NCBI RefSeq assembly: GCF_003634775.1
Contig: NZ_RBXB01000003.1
Location: 682,001 to 746,000 of the forward strand
Direction: 5' to 3'
DNA length: 64,000 bases
From: Chryseobacterium defluvii
GTDB taxonomy: Bacteria > Bacteroidota > Bacteroidia > Flavobacteriales > Weeksellaceae
In this document: piece by piece, positions 9,106 to 16,954 of the stretch
Layout: every line of letters starts with the position of its first letter
How positions within the stretch are numbered: the first letter of the stretch is position 1
The notes under the pieces: model-generated
What the model saw: the letters and a program-made list of their open reading frames with translations, nothing else
The model's database searches: none
What the model was told of the DNA's origin: nothing
Program-made: the position numbers and the translations under genes

Positions 9106-9477
9106 ATGAAAAAACACATTGTAACCACACTTATGCTTTCGGCACTAGCCGTATCTTGTACTAAAACAACAAAAACCGAAAAGGTGGAAAATCCTGACGG
9201 CTCTGTTACGACAACAACAACGACGACAACAGATGCAGAGATCATAGATACATCAAAGATCAATCAAGCCAAAGAAGATGTAAAAGCCAAAGTGGATGAG
9301 GCAGGAAATAAAATAGATAATGCCGCTCAGAAAACGAAAGAAGATCTTAACCAGGCCGGGAAAGATATTAAAACCGGAGCGAAAGAAGTTGGAAGCGATA
9401 TAAAAGATGCAGCAGCAAAAGGAGCAGAGAAAGTAGAAGAGGGAGCTAAAAAATTAAAAGAAGATTTAAAAAAGTAA
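9106..9477 (+). CDS. small lipoprotein with LEA/YtxH-like helical repeats
   Basis: 123 residues. The signal peptide ends in LAVSC with lipidation at C18. A Thr-rich stretch (TTTTTTTT near residues 35-42) is followed by degenerate repeats of 11-residue type such as AKEDVKAKVDEAGNKIDNAA and QAGKDIKTGAKEVGSDI, as in LEA-like or YtxH-like stress proteins. It is the last gene before a strong terminator. Stress protection of the envelope is inference from the repeat type. Confidence 0.75.
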   Translation: MKKHIVTTLMLSALAVSCTKTTKTEKVENPDGSVTTTTTTTTDAEIIDTSKINQAKEDVKAKVDEAGNKIDNAAQKTKEDLNQAGKDIKTGAKEVGSDIKDAAAKGAEKVEEGAKKLKEDLKK

Positions 9478-9484
9478 AAACAGA

Positions 9485-9510
9485 AACCGCAGAATCTACT
9501 GCGGTTTTTT
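9485..9510 (+). terminator. bidirectional terminator between convergent genes
   Basis: AACCGCAG (9485-9492) pairs with CTGCGGTT (9499-9506), followed by six T. Read on the other strand the hairpin is followed by TCTGTTTTT, so it can also serve the GH3-like gene, whose stop codon (9509-9511) touches it. Confidence 0.85.
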
Positions 9511-11023
9511 ATTTGTTCAGGTCCAGTAAAGGATCTATATACTCTCTGTCGTTACTTAATCTCGGAACCTTGTTTTGTCCTCCCAGCTTTCCTTTGGATT
9601 CCAGCCAGTTATAAAACAGATTAGGTTTGGCGATATGAACAATTGGTCTTTTCAACGTCATATTATTATATCTTTTGGCTTCATAATCGGAATTGATCGC
9701 TTTCAATTGCTGATCAAAAGTATCAATAAAACATTCCATGTTATCAGGTTTCCTGCTGAATTCAAAAATCCATTCATGAGCTCCGCTTTCATTTTCTTTC
9801 ATAAAAACAGGAGCTCCGGTGAATTCCGTTATGGAAGCTCCGGTAGCTTCACAAGCTTTAGAAAGGGCGGATTCCACATTAGTAATCATCAGCTCCTCAC
9901 CGAATGCGTTAATATAATGTTTCGTCCTTCCTGTAATTTTGATTCTGAAAGGATTGGTAGAAGTAAATATAACGGTGTCTCCTATCAGATATCTCCATAA
10001 GCCTCCATTGGTGGTAATTACCATGGCATAGTTTTTTCCCACTTCAACATCTTCAATATTTACTACCTTAGGATTCGCAAAATGGAATTGGTCCATCGGA
10101 ATAAATTCATAGAAAATACCATAATCCAGCATCAGAAGCATCTCATCACTGTCTGATCTGTCCTGAATACCAAAAAAACCTTCGGAAGCATTATAAATTT
10201 CATAGTAATTGATGTTTTTCCCGATGATTTGCCTGTATTGTTCTCTATAGGGTTTAAAACTAATTCCACCATGGAAAAAAACCTCAAGGTTTGGCCACAA
10301 TTCGGAAATATTTTTGATATCAGTTTCCTTTACAATTCTTTGTAAAAGAACCATCATCCAGCTTGGAACCCCCAAAATACTTCCTACATCCTCATTTTTA
10401 ACTTCTGAAACGATCGCCTGCAATTTACTTTCCCACTCAGACATCAGGGAGACTTTTTTACTCGGAGTCGTGGTAATTTCAACCCAGAAAGGAAGATTAT
10501 CGATCAGGATAGCCGAAAGATCTCCAAATTTGGTATTAAAATCGGCATACAATTCCGAACTGCCTCCCAAACGAAGATTCTTATTGGTGAAAAGCTGGTT
10601 TTCGGGGTGGTTGTTGGCGTAAATGGAAACCATGTCTTTTCCCGCCTTCATATGGCAGTATTCAAGGCTTTCAGCCGAGATAGGAATAAACTTACTCTTA
10701 GCATTCGTTGTTCCTGAAGATTTAGCAAAATGCTTGATGTAGCCCGGCCAGCTTACATCTTTTTGGCCTTGTCTGGCTTTTTCTATATACGGTTCAAAAT
10801 CTTCATAGGCAACGATGGGAACCTTATTTTTAAAATCCTGATAGCTGGAAATAGAACTGAAACCGTATTTCCTGCCGTATTCCGTGTCTTCCGCATGAAA
10901 TAACTGGGAAAAAAGGATCCCTTTTTGTGTTTCTACAGGATGATTCATGAAATTCTGTATCTGCTCTATCCTTTGACGGATAAACCAATTGACCACAGTA
11001 TTGAAAAGTGCTTTCGTTGCCAT
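9509..11023 (-). CDS. GH3 auxin-responsive promoter family protein
   Basis: 504 residues, a bacterial member of the GH3 fold, relatives of plant acyl-acid-amido synthetases in the ANL adenylating superfamily. Motifs seen are FAKSSGTTNAKSKFIPIS (ATP-binding loop), YNASEGFFGIQ and GLWRYLIGDTVIFT. It could form acyl-adenylates and transfer them to an amine, but the bacterial substrate is unknown. The start is placed at the ATG at 11023 (MATKALFN); an upstream in-frame TTG at 11029 is less likely because it overlaps the predicted minus-7 box. Confidence 0.9.
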   Translation of the reverse strand: MATKALFNTVVNWFIRQRIEQIQNFMNHPVETQKGILFSQLFHAEDTEYGRKYGFSSISSYQDFKNKVPIVAYEDFEPYIEKARQGQKDVSWPGYIKHFAKSSGTTNAKSKFIPISAESLEYCHMKAGKDMVSIYANNHPENQLFTNKNLRLGGSSELYADFNTKFGDLSAILIDNLPFWVEITTTPSKKVSLMSEWESKLQAIVSEVKNEDVGSILGVPSWMMVLLQRIVKETDIKNISELWPNLEVFFHGGISFKPYREQYRQIIGKNINYYEIYNASEGFFGIQDRSDSDEMLLMLDYGIFYEFIPMDQFHFANPKVVNIEDVEVGKNYAMVITTNGGLWRYLIGDTVIFTSTNPFRIKITGRTKHYINAFGEELMITNVESALSKACEATGASITEFTGAPVFMKENESGAHEWIFEFSRKPDNMECFIDTFDQQLKAINSDYEAKRYNNMTLKRPIVHIAKPNLFYNWLESKGKLGGQNKVPRLSNDREYIDPLLDLNK

Positions 11024-11026
11024 TTT

Positions 11027-11034
11027 CAAATATA
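11027..11034 (-). promoter_or_regulatory. minus-7 box directly in front of the GH3-like gene
   Basis: TATATTTG on the minus strand matches TAnnTTTG and ends only 3 nt before the ATG. If used, the transcript would be leaderless or nearly so. No minus-33 TTG is evident. Confidence 0.4.
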
Positions 11035-11079
11035 ATGATATTTAACTTTTTAGAGAAAATTTTGCCATTGATAAATAAA

Positions 11080-11107
11080 AAAACCGCTACAATTCTGTAA
11101 CGGTTTT
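11080..11107 (-). terminator. Rho-independent terminator of the bacilliredoxin gene
   Basis: The stem AAAACCG-C-TACA (11080-11091) pairs with TGTA-A-CGGTTTT (11096-11107) with one mismatch. On the minus strand it is followed by a long T run (positions 11083-11077). Confidence 0.8.
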
Positions 11108-11126
11108 TATGAAGGAATATTATTGA

Positions 11127-11537
11127 TTAACAATATTCATCATAAGCGGCCTGAAGGTTGGCTGCAATAGCTCCTGCAGGATTTCCCTCAATATGATGTC
11201 TTTCCAGCATGTGAACCAATTCTCCGTCTTTAAACAGGGCTACGCATGGTGAGCTTGGAGGGAATGGAGCAAGATGTTTTCTTGCTTCTACCACAGCTTC
11301 TGTATCATAACCTGCAAAAACAGTTGTTAAATGATCAGGTTTTTTATCTCCTGTTAAAGAATAGATTACTCCCGGTCTTGCTGCTCCTGCAGCACATCCG
11401 CAAACAGAGTTGATTACTAATAGGGTGGTTCCTGACTGTTTTAATGCTTCTTCCACCTGTCCGGGTGTTGTTAAATCCTCGAAGCCTTTATCTGTAAGTT
11501 CAGCCTTCATCGGCATTACTAAATCTGTTGGATACAT
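11127..11537 (-). CDS. BrxA/BrxB family bacilliredoxin
   Basis: 136 residues of the YphP/YqiW (BrxA/BrxB) family. Thioredoxin-like fold with the redox motif C46-G47-C48 in SVCGCAAGAARPG. In Bacillus these proteins remove bacillithiol from oxidised protein cysteines; flavobacteria carry close homologues, where the thiol partner is presumed to be bacillithiol. Full length for the family. It has its own canonical promoter and terminator, so it is a single-gene unit. Confidence 0.93.
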   Translation of the reverse strand: MYPTDLVMPMKAELTDKGFEDLTTPGQVEEALKQSGTTLLVINSVCGCAAGAARPGVIYSLTGDKKPDHLTTVFAGYDTEAVVEARKHLAPFPPSSPCVALFKDGELVHMLERHHIEGNPAGAIAANLQAAYDEYC

Positions 11538-11559
11538 TTTTTGCTTTTTTAAATCTTGA

Positions 11560-11590
11560 CAAAGTTAATCAATTATTTACTTTTCTTCAA
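11560..11590 (-). promoter_or_regulatory. promoter of the bacilliredoxin gene
   Basis: On the minus strand TTG (11590-11588) is separated by 20 nt from TAACTTTG (11567-11560), a full match to the Bacteroidota TTG/TAnnTTTG promoter. It lies 22 nt before the start codon. Confidence 0.7.
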
Positions 11591-11810
11591 TTTATAAAAA
11601 CTATCAATTTTATTTTAGAAATAGAATGAAAAACAACCTTAAATATCAATATGATATGCATAATTATTTTTTTTTAATAAAAAATTATGAAAAACTGAAA
11701 AAAAGTGTTAAATTTGAAATGATTCTAAAAGCAAATAACCACGGAAAAAACTATTCAACGTTTCCCTCAAATTAAATAGAGAGTTTATTAAATCTCTGTA
11801 CACGAAAAAT
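11591..11810. other. AT-rich intergenic region
   Basis: Part of the 416-nt gap between the bacilliredoxin and YqeY-like genes. Apart from the promoter, terminator and inverted repeat listed separately, it is AT-rich with homopolymer runs. A 49-codon plus-strand frame (11626-11775) is not convincing. Confidence 0.5.
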
Positions 11811-11839
11811 GAAGGCCGGAACCATTAGTTCCGGCCTTC
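11811..11839 (-). terminator. strong hairpin terminator downstream of the YqeY-like gene
   Basis: A perfect 12-bp GC-rich stem (11811-11822 with 11828-11839) has a 5-nt loop. On the minus strand it is followed by ATTTTT, on the plus strand by TTTAAT. It is the likely end of the dcw/yqeY transcript. Confidence 0.75.
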
Positions 11840-11884
11840 TTTAATCAAATCGATATGCAAAGGTTGAATATCCGTGTTGGGGAT

Positions 11885-11952
11885 CGAGATTCGTGTTACG
11901 TGGTTCAAATAAAATATTACAATATAATTTGAAACCCGGAACTCGCACCTCG
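11885..11952. repeat. long imperfect inverted repeat, REP-like
   Basis: Arms of 25 nt (11885-11909 and 11928-11952) match at 18 of 25 positions, starting CGAG and ending TTCAAA, around an AT-rich loop. It lies 1 nt after the stop of the YqeY-like gene. The sequence type resembles dispersed intergenic repeats of flavobacteria, but copy number cannot be judged here. Confidence 0.5.
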
Positions 11953-11953
11953 A

Positions 11954-12400
11954 CTATGAAAGCAGCTTTTTAGCCATTTCGGAAATGCTTTTTCCGTCGG
12001 ACTTCCCTGCCAGTGTTTTTGAGGCGACTCCCATTACTTTTCCCAAATCTTTTATGGAATCAGAGGCAGTCTCTCCGATAATTTTTCTTATTTCAAGCTC
12101 CAGTTCCTGAGGCGTAAGCTGTTTAGGTAAAAACTGCTCGATCACTTTCATCTGGGCATCTTCCACTTCAGCCAGATCCTGTCTTCCCTGTGCGGTAAAC
12201 TGCTCGTAAGAATCCTTACGCTGCTTGATCATTCTCTGTAAAATAGCAATTTCCTGCTCTGCCGAAACCTCTGCTCCTTTAGCTTCTGTCTTTAGAAGCA
12301 GGATCTGGGATTTCACAGCGCGTAGAGAATCCAGCGCAATTCTGTCTTTCTCTCTCATTGCTGTTTTTATAGCTTCGTTAATGGTATTTTCTAAGCTCAT
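11954..12400 (-). CDS. GatB/YqeY domain-containing protein
   Basis: 148 residues, full length for the YqeY family, which resembles the C-terminal tRNA-binding tail domain of GatB (aspartyl/glutamyl-tRNA amidotransferase). Characteristic stretches are RDALRAVKSQIL-like LDSLRAVKSQILLLKTEAK near residues 22-40 and the C-terminal KDLGKVMGVASKTLAGKSDGKSISEMAKKLL. Its role is not firmly known; a link to tRNA or protein turnover is assumed. It lies downstream of ftsZ and may be the last gene read from the dcw cluster. Confidence 0.92.
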   Translation of the reverse strand: MSLENTINEAIKTAMREKDRIALDSLRAVKSQILLLKTEAKGAEVSAEQEIAILQRMIKQRKDSYEQFTAQGRQDLAEVEDAQMKVIEQFLPKQLTPQELELEIRKIIGETASDSIKDLGKVMGVASKTLAGKSDGKSISEMAKKLLS

Positions 12401-12414
12401 TTTTTAAAATTTAA

Positions 12415-12501
12415 CAATGTATCAATGTAACAGTTTACCATTTGAAATACTTCGACAAGTTCAGTATGACATTTGTTATTGTTACATTGGTACATTTCTA
12501 C
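12415..12501. repeat. inverted repeat enclosing a dispersed-type intergenic sequence
   Basis: CAATGTATCAATGTAAC (12415-12431) is nearly the reverse complement of the stretch starting GTTACATTGGTACATTTC (12481-12498). Between them lies CTTCGACAAGTTCAGTATGA (12451-12470), a sequence type I recall as dispersed in flavobacterial genomes. It fills the spacer between ftsZ and the YqeY-like gene. Confidence 0.5.
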
Positions 12502-12514
12502 ATTGTTATACTAT

Positions 12515-14407
12515 TTAGTCTACGTCTTTATTTAAAAATCTGTTTTCTCTGATCTGTATGGAACCATTGTTTTCAGAAAGGTATGTATTGATATTTTGGT
12601 CTGATGCATTAGTCCCGTCAATAGAAATATTTTTTCTTTTAAAAGCAGGAACAGATTCGAACTCGTTCACATTGTCGAAACTTTGGTAACGTGAATTGAA
12701 TTCTTTCAGTTTATTTCTTCTTTCCATTACTTTCTCCTGGTCAATCGATTTATTCACAAACGTGAATTCATTTTCTGCAGACTTTGGAGTTTCAATTTCC
12801 GTTTTATTTTCAAAAACAGGCTTTTCTTCGGCTTTCGGTTCTTCTTTTACCGGCTGGAAAAAAGCTTCCGTTTTCTGAACCGGTTCTTCTACAACAGGAG
12901 CAGGAGTCGTGAAGTCTGCTTTTGGCTCATGAACAGGCTCATTGACAAAGAAGCTGAATTCGATAGGCTTTTCTTCCTCATAAGTGTTGGTGAAAGTATT
13001 GGTTGAAGGTTCTTCCTTTTGGCCCTCCGTTTCAAATGAAAAGGATTGGATTTCCAAATCGGTCTCTTCTTCTGCTTCTTCATCAAAAGAGAATAAATTA
13101 AAAGCCTCCTGTTGAGGTTCTGCTTCATTTCTCCAGCTTTGTTCAGGATTGTTTACCGTATCTTCCTCTCTATCAAAGAATTTGATTTCTGTGGTAACCT
13201 CTTCTTCCTCAACAATCATTTTTTTTTCAGTAGACGTCACCTTGAATTGTGGCGTTTCCTGATCTTCATCGTCTAATCTGAAAAGATTTTTTCCTCCGAA
13301 ATCGGAAGTAGGCTCGGAAGCGATTTCTCTTTCTTCTCTTGTTTTGAATGGCGATGCTTTTGGAGTATCTAGGGCATCATTCAAGCCTATTCTGATTTTC
13401 TCAGTGGTCCCTGAAAATTTTTGATTGTCATTGGAAAAACCCGTAGCGATAACAAGAACACTTACAGAATCTCCTAATTCTTCATCGGAACCCACCCCGA
13501 AAATGATATCTGCAGTATTTCCCGCTTCTTTCTGGATATGATCCATAATGATACCGATTTCATCCATGGTTACTTCTTCTGCACCACTTCTGATCAGTAA
13601 CAGTACATTTTTGGCACCGGTGATCTTATTATCATTCAATAATGGAGAATCCAATGCTTTTTTCACGGCTTCTTCAGCTTTGTTTTCACCTGAAGCGGTT
13701 CCTGTAGACATTAAGGCAGTTCCTGAATTCTGAAGTACTGATTTAGCATCTCTAAAGTCGATGTTTACATCAAAGTAACCGGTGATAACTTCTGCCATTC
13801 CTTTTGCGGCATTGGTCAATACTTCATCGGCCTTTGAGAATCCCTGTTTGAAGCCAAGGTTTCCGAATTGCTGTCTCAGCTTATCGTTATTGATGACAAT
13901 TAATGAATCGACATTGTTTCTTAGTTTATCAAGACCATTTTCAGCTTGTTCCAGTCTTCTTTTACCTTCGAAGCTGAATGGCACCGTAACAATACCTACC
14001 GTTAGGATTCCCATATCTTTTGCTACTTTAGCAATAACAGGGGCCGCGCCGGTTCCGGTTCCACCACCCATTCCTGCGGTAATGAAAACCATTTTGGTAT
14101 TCTGGCCCATAGCCGCTTTGATCTCTTCGATGCTTTCGATCGCTGATTTTTCTCCTACTTCAGGATCAGCTCCAGCACCAAGACCTTCTGTGATGGTGGT
14201 TCCCAGCTGAACTTTATTGGAGACCGGGTTATTATCCAGTGTCTGCGCATCCGTATTACAGATGACGAAATCAACACCGTGAATCCCTTTTTCGTACATG
14301 TGCTTTAGCGCGTTGTTACCACCGCCTCCAACACCAATTACTTTTATGATTGATGAATTTCCTTTTGGCAAATCAAATGAAAACCCCTGTGTTCCTATAT
14401 TTTCCAT
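12515..14407 (-). CDS. ftsZ: cell division protein FtsZ
   Basis: Tubulin-like GTPase that forms the division ring. With the start at 14407 (MENIGTQG) it has 630 residues; an upstream in-frame ATG at 14470 lies in spacer repeat sequence and is rejected. The nucleotide-binding domain carries GVGGGGNNA (26-33) and GGGTGTG (114-120); the T7 loop reads VNIDFRDAKS. After about residue 330 comes a long acidic linker, typical of Bacteroidota. The conserved C-terminal peptide is probably VPAFKRKN, followed by about 38 extra residues, an unusual extension. Confidence 0.97.
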   Translation of the reverse strand: MENIGTQGFSFDLPKGNSSIIKVIGVGGGGNNALKHMYEKGIHGVDFVICNTDAQTLDNNPVSNKVQLGTTITEGLGAGADPEVGEKSAIESIEEIKAAMGQNTKMVFITAGMGGGTGTGAAPVIAKVAKDMGILTVGIVTVPFSFEGKRRLEQAENGLDKLRNNVDSLIVINNDKLRQQFGNLGFKQGFSKADEVLTNAAKGMAEVITGYFDVNIDFRDAKSVLQNSGTALMSTGTASGENKAEEAVKKALDSPLLNDNKITGAKNVLLLIRSGAEEVTMDEIGIIMDHIQKEAGNTADIIFGVGSDEELGDSVSVLVIATGFSNDNQKFSGTTEKIRIGLNDALDTPKASPFKTREEREIASEPTSDFGGKNLFRLDDEDQETPQFKVTSTEKKMIVEEEEVTTEIKFFDREEDTVNNPEQSWRNEAEPQQEAFNLFSFDEEAEEETDLEIQSFSFETEGQKEEPSTNTFTNTYEEEKPIEFSFFVNEPVHEPKADFTTPAPVVEEPVQKTEAFFQPVKEEPKAEEKPVFENKTEIETPKSAENEFTFVNKSIDQEKVMERRNKLKEFNSRYQSFDNVNEFESVPAFKRKNISIDGTNASDQNINTYLSENNGSIQIRENRFLNKDVD

Positions 14408-14499
14408 AACTATATTTTTTATAATTATAATTGATAATTGATTGATGATAATTGATAAGGAAAAAATCATTTATCGCTTATCACTCATCATTTATAATT
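14408..14499 (-). repeat. ftsA-ftsZ spacer with TGATAA-type hairpin
   Basis: On the minus strand the spacer holds GTGATAAGCGATAA and later TTATCA and TATCATC elements that can fold back (TGATAA with TTATCA). The 12-mer TGATAAGCGATA recurs in the rsmH-ftsL spacer (28161-28225). Confidence 0.45.
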
Positions 14500-15876
14500 T
14501 TACTCTACTTCTTCAAAGAATTTTTTAACTTTTTCCATTAGTGACTGCCCGAAAGTTAACCTTGCCGCTTTTTTGTTATCATGATGCTCACTAACAATTT
14601 CCTGTTCCTGAACCGGAGCTTGCTGAGCAACCGTATTGGCTTCAGAGGCTACTGCCGTTTCTGGCTGAGGTTTTTCCTGAGCCGGTTCTTCAACGTCTAC
14701 CGTCTGTTTTTTGTCTCGGATTTTTAAACTTTCCATCAATAATCCAATAGAAGTTGCAAATTCAGGACCTTTCAGATACTGGTTTTTATCGTTGGCAACA
14801 TATTCGTTGGCAAAACCTATTCTGCTGTCGAAACCTGTTGTATAATTGGCAAGCTGACGAAGGTGCTTCAAATTAGAACCACCACCGGTCAGAACAATTC
14901 CTGCAATCAGTTTTTTCTTTTGTTCGAAAGCGCCGTAAGCTTTTAATTCCGTATTTACCATTTCAAGGATTTCCTCCACTCTGGCATTGATGATCTGCGC
15001 TAAAGTTTTAAGGGAAATTTCTTTATCCGGTCTTCCGTGAAGTCCGGGAATGGTTACGAATGTGCTGTCTTTTTCTAACTCAGGAACGGCAGAACCGAAT
15101 TTTACTTTCAGTTGTTCCGCATGTTTCTCGATAATAGAACAGCCTTCTTTGATATCTTCAGTTATAATTCCTCCTCCGTAAGGGATTACACAGGTATGGC
15201 GGATGATATTGTCTTTAAAGATAGCAATATCCGTAGTACCACCACCAATGTCTACAATGGCAACTCCTGCCTCTTTTTCTTCTTTGGTAAGAACGGCTTC
15301 TGAGGATGCTAATGGTTCTAATGTAAGGGCTTCCATTTCCAATCCGGCTTCTCTTACACATCTTGCAATGTTCCGGATACTGCCCATTTGCCCAACAACG
15401 ACGTGGAAGTTGGCTTCTAAACGTTTTCCGTGCATACCGACAGGCTCCTGGATCTCACCTTCAGAGTCTACCTTATATTCCTGAGGAAGAACATGGATAA
15501 TTTCTTCACCGGGAAGCATCACCAGTTTTTTCACCTGATCTTTTAATGCTTCAATGTCATCATCTGTGATAAATTTGTCCGGATTTTCACGCATAATATA
15601 ATCAGAGTGCTGGAGTGAACGGATGTGTTTTCCTGCAATACCTACCGTTACTTTACGGATAGGAACTCCAGCGCTGGACTGTGCTTCAGCCACAGCAGCT
15701 TTGATTGAATTAATGGTTTGTGAAATATTATTCACAATACCTTTGTGAACCCCAAGACTTTTGGCCTTTCCAACACCGAGAATTTCTATTTTCCCGTGTG
15801 CATTCCTCCTTCCGACAATCGCGACAATCTTCGTTGTCCCGATGTCCAGACCTACTGAATACTCTTGATTTTCCAT
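14500..15876 (-). CDS. ftsA: cell division protein FtsA
   Basis: Actin-like ATPase of 458 residues that tethers FtsZ to the membrane. Motifs are LDIGTTKIVAIVG (phosphate 1, about 9-21), the SHS2/1C insertion at about 85-165, VDIGGGTTDIAIF (phosphate 2) and VLTGGGSNLKHL (adenosine). A variable Gln/Glu/Pro-rich linker (about 390-435) precedes a C-terminal amphipathic helix, LMEKVKKFFEEVE, the expected membrane-targeting sequence. It lies between ftsQ (19 nt upstream) and ftsZ. Confidence 0.97.
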   Translation of the reverse strand: MENQEYSVGLDIGTTKIVAIVGRRNAHGKIEILGVGKAKSLGVHKGIVNNISQTINSIKAAVAEAQSSAGVPIRKVTVGIAGKHIRSLQHSDYIMRENPDKFITDDDIEALKDQVKKLVMLPGEEIIHVLPQEYKVDSEGEIQEPVGMHGKRLEANFHVVVGQMGSIRNIARCVREAGLEMEALTLEPLASSEAVLTKEEKEAGVAIVDIGGGTTDIAIFKDNIIRHTCVIPYGGGIITEDIKEGCSIIEKHAEQLKVKFGSAVPELEKDSTFVTIPGLHGRPDKEISLKTLAQIINARVEEILEMVNTELKAYGAFEQKKKLIAGIVLTGGGSNLKHLRQLANYTTGFDSRIGFANEYVANDKNQYLKGPEFATSIGLLMESLKIRDKKQTVDVEEPAQEKPQPETAVASEANTVAQQAPVQEQEIVSEHHDNKKAARLTFGQSLMEKVKKFFEEVE

Positions 15877-15895
15877 TGTATAACGATTTGATTTT

Positions 15896-16876
15896 TTATT
15901 CTATTTTAATTTTTGCTTTAGGCTTCGCAGCCGGCTTTTTCTCACTTGTTTTTTTTATTTCTTTTGGTTTTGTGACCGTTTTTGGTTTTGTGCTTTCTTT
16001 TGGCTTGGATGAAGTAGCTTTTTTAGGAACCGTTGTTTTCTTCACTTCCGCCATTTTGGGTTTGGTGTCTGTTTTTTTGACAGTCGCCGGAGCCGCAACA
16101 TTTGCCGCCAATTCTTTATGTCCTGCTTTTAAAATGCTGTCGTTTTCTTTAAAATAAGGGTTTAAGGTTGTGACAATCTGATTCTGGTACTTTACAGAAA
16201 CCATGCTGTACTTTTGAGGGTCCTGGTAAACAAGATATTTCTCTACAAATTCTTTAAATCCTTTTACTTTAAATTCAATATTATCTAAATCTCCGATCTC
16301 CACTTTATAATTCCCTTCACTGGTAAGAAGATTATAATCTTCTTTATCTTTTGAAATCCCGATGAAGTATTTTTTACTGAAATCATCTTTATCGATTTTT
16401 TCGACCAACTCAGCCAGTTTTGCATACTCTGATGATTTCACATCACCCGTTACCAACATGCATGGGTGTGAATAGGTTTTTGAAATCGGGAATTCTACGC
16501 CTTTTCCGTCTACATAGAAGTCTTTTCCATTTTTATTCAATCTGAAAACAGGGACTCTTTGCTTGATATCAAGATTGAGCTTTCCATTCAGATTCAAATA
16601 GACATTCGCACTGTCAACCGCAGGAAGTGCATTAATCTTTTTTTCCAGGACAGGTATATTAAGATCCCCCACCTTTCCGGAAGGGTTTTCTTTCTTTACA
16701 ATTTCTTTGATGTCTTTTTCATCAATGAAATACACCGGCGTTTTTTCATTCATTTTTACAGAAATCTTGTTATCCGTAATCTTCTGGCCACTGAACCTCT
16801 TCAATGAGAAGCTCAGCAGAAGTCCTAGAATGATTATTGTGATAACAATTTTTAATATTCTGTATTTATTTTTCAT
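15896..16876 (-). CDS. ftsQ: cell division protein FtsQ
   Basis: 326 residues. One membrane segment (about 8-25), a POTRA-like periplasmic region with VYFIDEKDIKEIVKK and LPAVDSANVYLNLNGKLNLDIKQRVPVFRL, then the FtsQ/DivIB beta domain to about 255. The last 60 or so residues form a Lys/Pro/Thr-rich low-complexity tail (KPKESTKPKTVTKPKEIKK) that common FtsQ proteins lack; it would lie in the periplasm and could contact peptidoglycan (inference). Annotation rests on domain plan and position between murC and ftsA. Confidence 0.9.
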   Translation of the reverse strand: MKNKYRILKIVITIIILGLLLSFSLKRFSGQKITDNKISVKMNEKTPVYFIDEKDIKEIVKKENPSGKVGDLNIPVLEKKINALPAVDSANVYLNLNGKLNLDIKQRVPVFRLNKNGKDFYVDGKGVEFPISKTYSHPCMLVTGDVKSSEYAKLAELVEKIDKDDFSKKYFIGISKDKEDYNLLTSEGNYKVEIGDLDNIEFKVKGFKEFVEKYLVYQDPQKYSMVSVKYQNQIVTTLNPYFKENDSILKAGHKELAANVAAPATVKKTDTKPKMAEVKKTTVPKKATSSKPKESTKPKTVTKPKEIKKTSEKKPAAKPKAKIKIE

Positions 16877-16881
16877 ATTTT

Positions 16882-16915
16882 TTTGTATTCATGTACTGAT
16901 ATATAATGTATTCAT
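16882..16915 (-). repeat. 34-nt dcw spacer repeat, copy in the murC-ftsQ spacer
   Basis: Matches 21169-21202 in the murD-ftsW spacer at 31 of 34 positions. Contains TGTATTCATG and ATGTATTCATG as internal direct repeats. A second shared block, CTACTTTTTACATTT (16948-16962), overlaps the murC stop codon. Confidence 0.7.
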
Positions 16916-16954
16916 GAATTTTATCTCACGCATACGTTATTACATTACTACTTT

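Noticed and set aside
9575-10000. 141-codon plus-strand frame opposite the GH3-like gene
   Set aside because: It is antisense to a well-conserved protein and has no family features.
11626-11775. 49-codon plus-strand frame in the bacilliredoxin-YqeY gap
   Set aside because: Composition is AT-driven (many Lys, Asn, Phe), no motif, no clear promoter box; it lies over the bacilliredoxin promoter region.
13782-14210. 142-codon plus-strand frame opposite ftsZ
   Set aside because: Antisense to the conserved GTPase domain; low-complexity hydrophobic translation.
14408-14470. Upstream ATG extending FtsZ by 21 residues
   Set aside because: The extension is translated spacer repeat (Ile/Asn-rich); MENIGTQG at 14407 is the natural start.
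15648-15665. TTACGG inside ftsA as a further operator site
   Set aside because: The second arm CCGTAA is missing at the right distance. Other single half-sites in ftsZ, murE and mraY were dismissed for the same reason.
15720-16157. 145-codon plus-strand frame across the ftsA-ftsQ border
   Set aside because: It is opposite two real genes, and its hydrophobic stretch mirrors the Lys/Pro-rich FtsQ tail.
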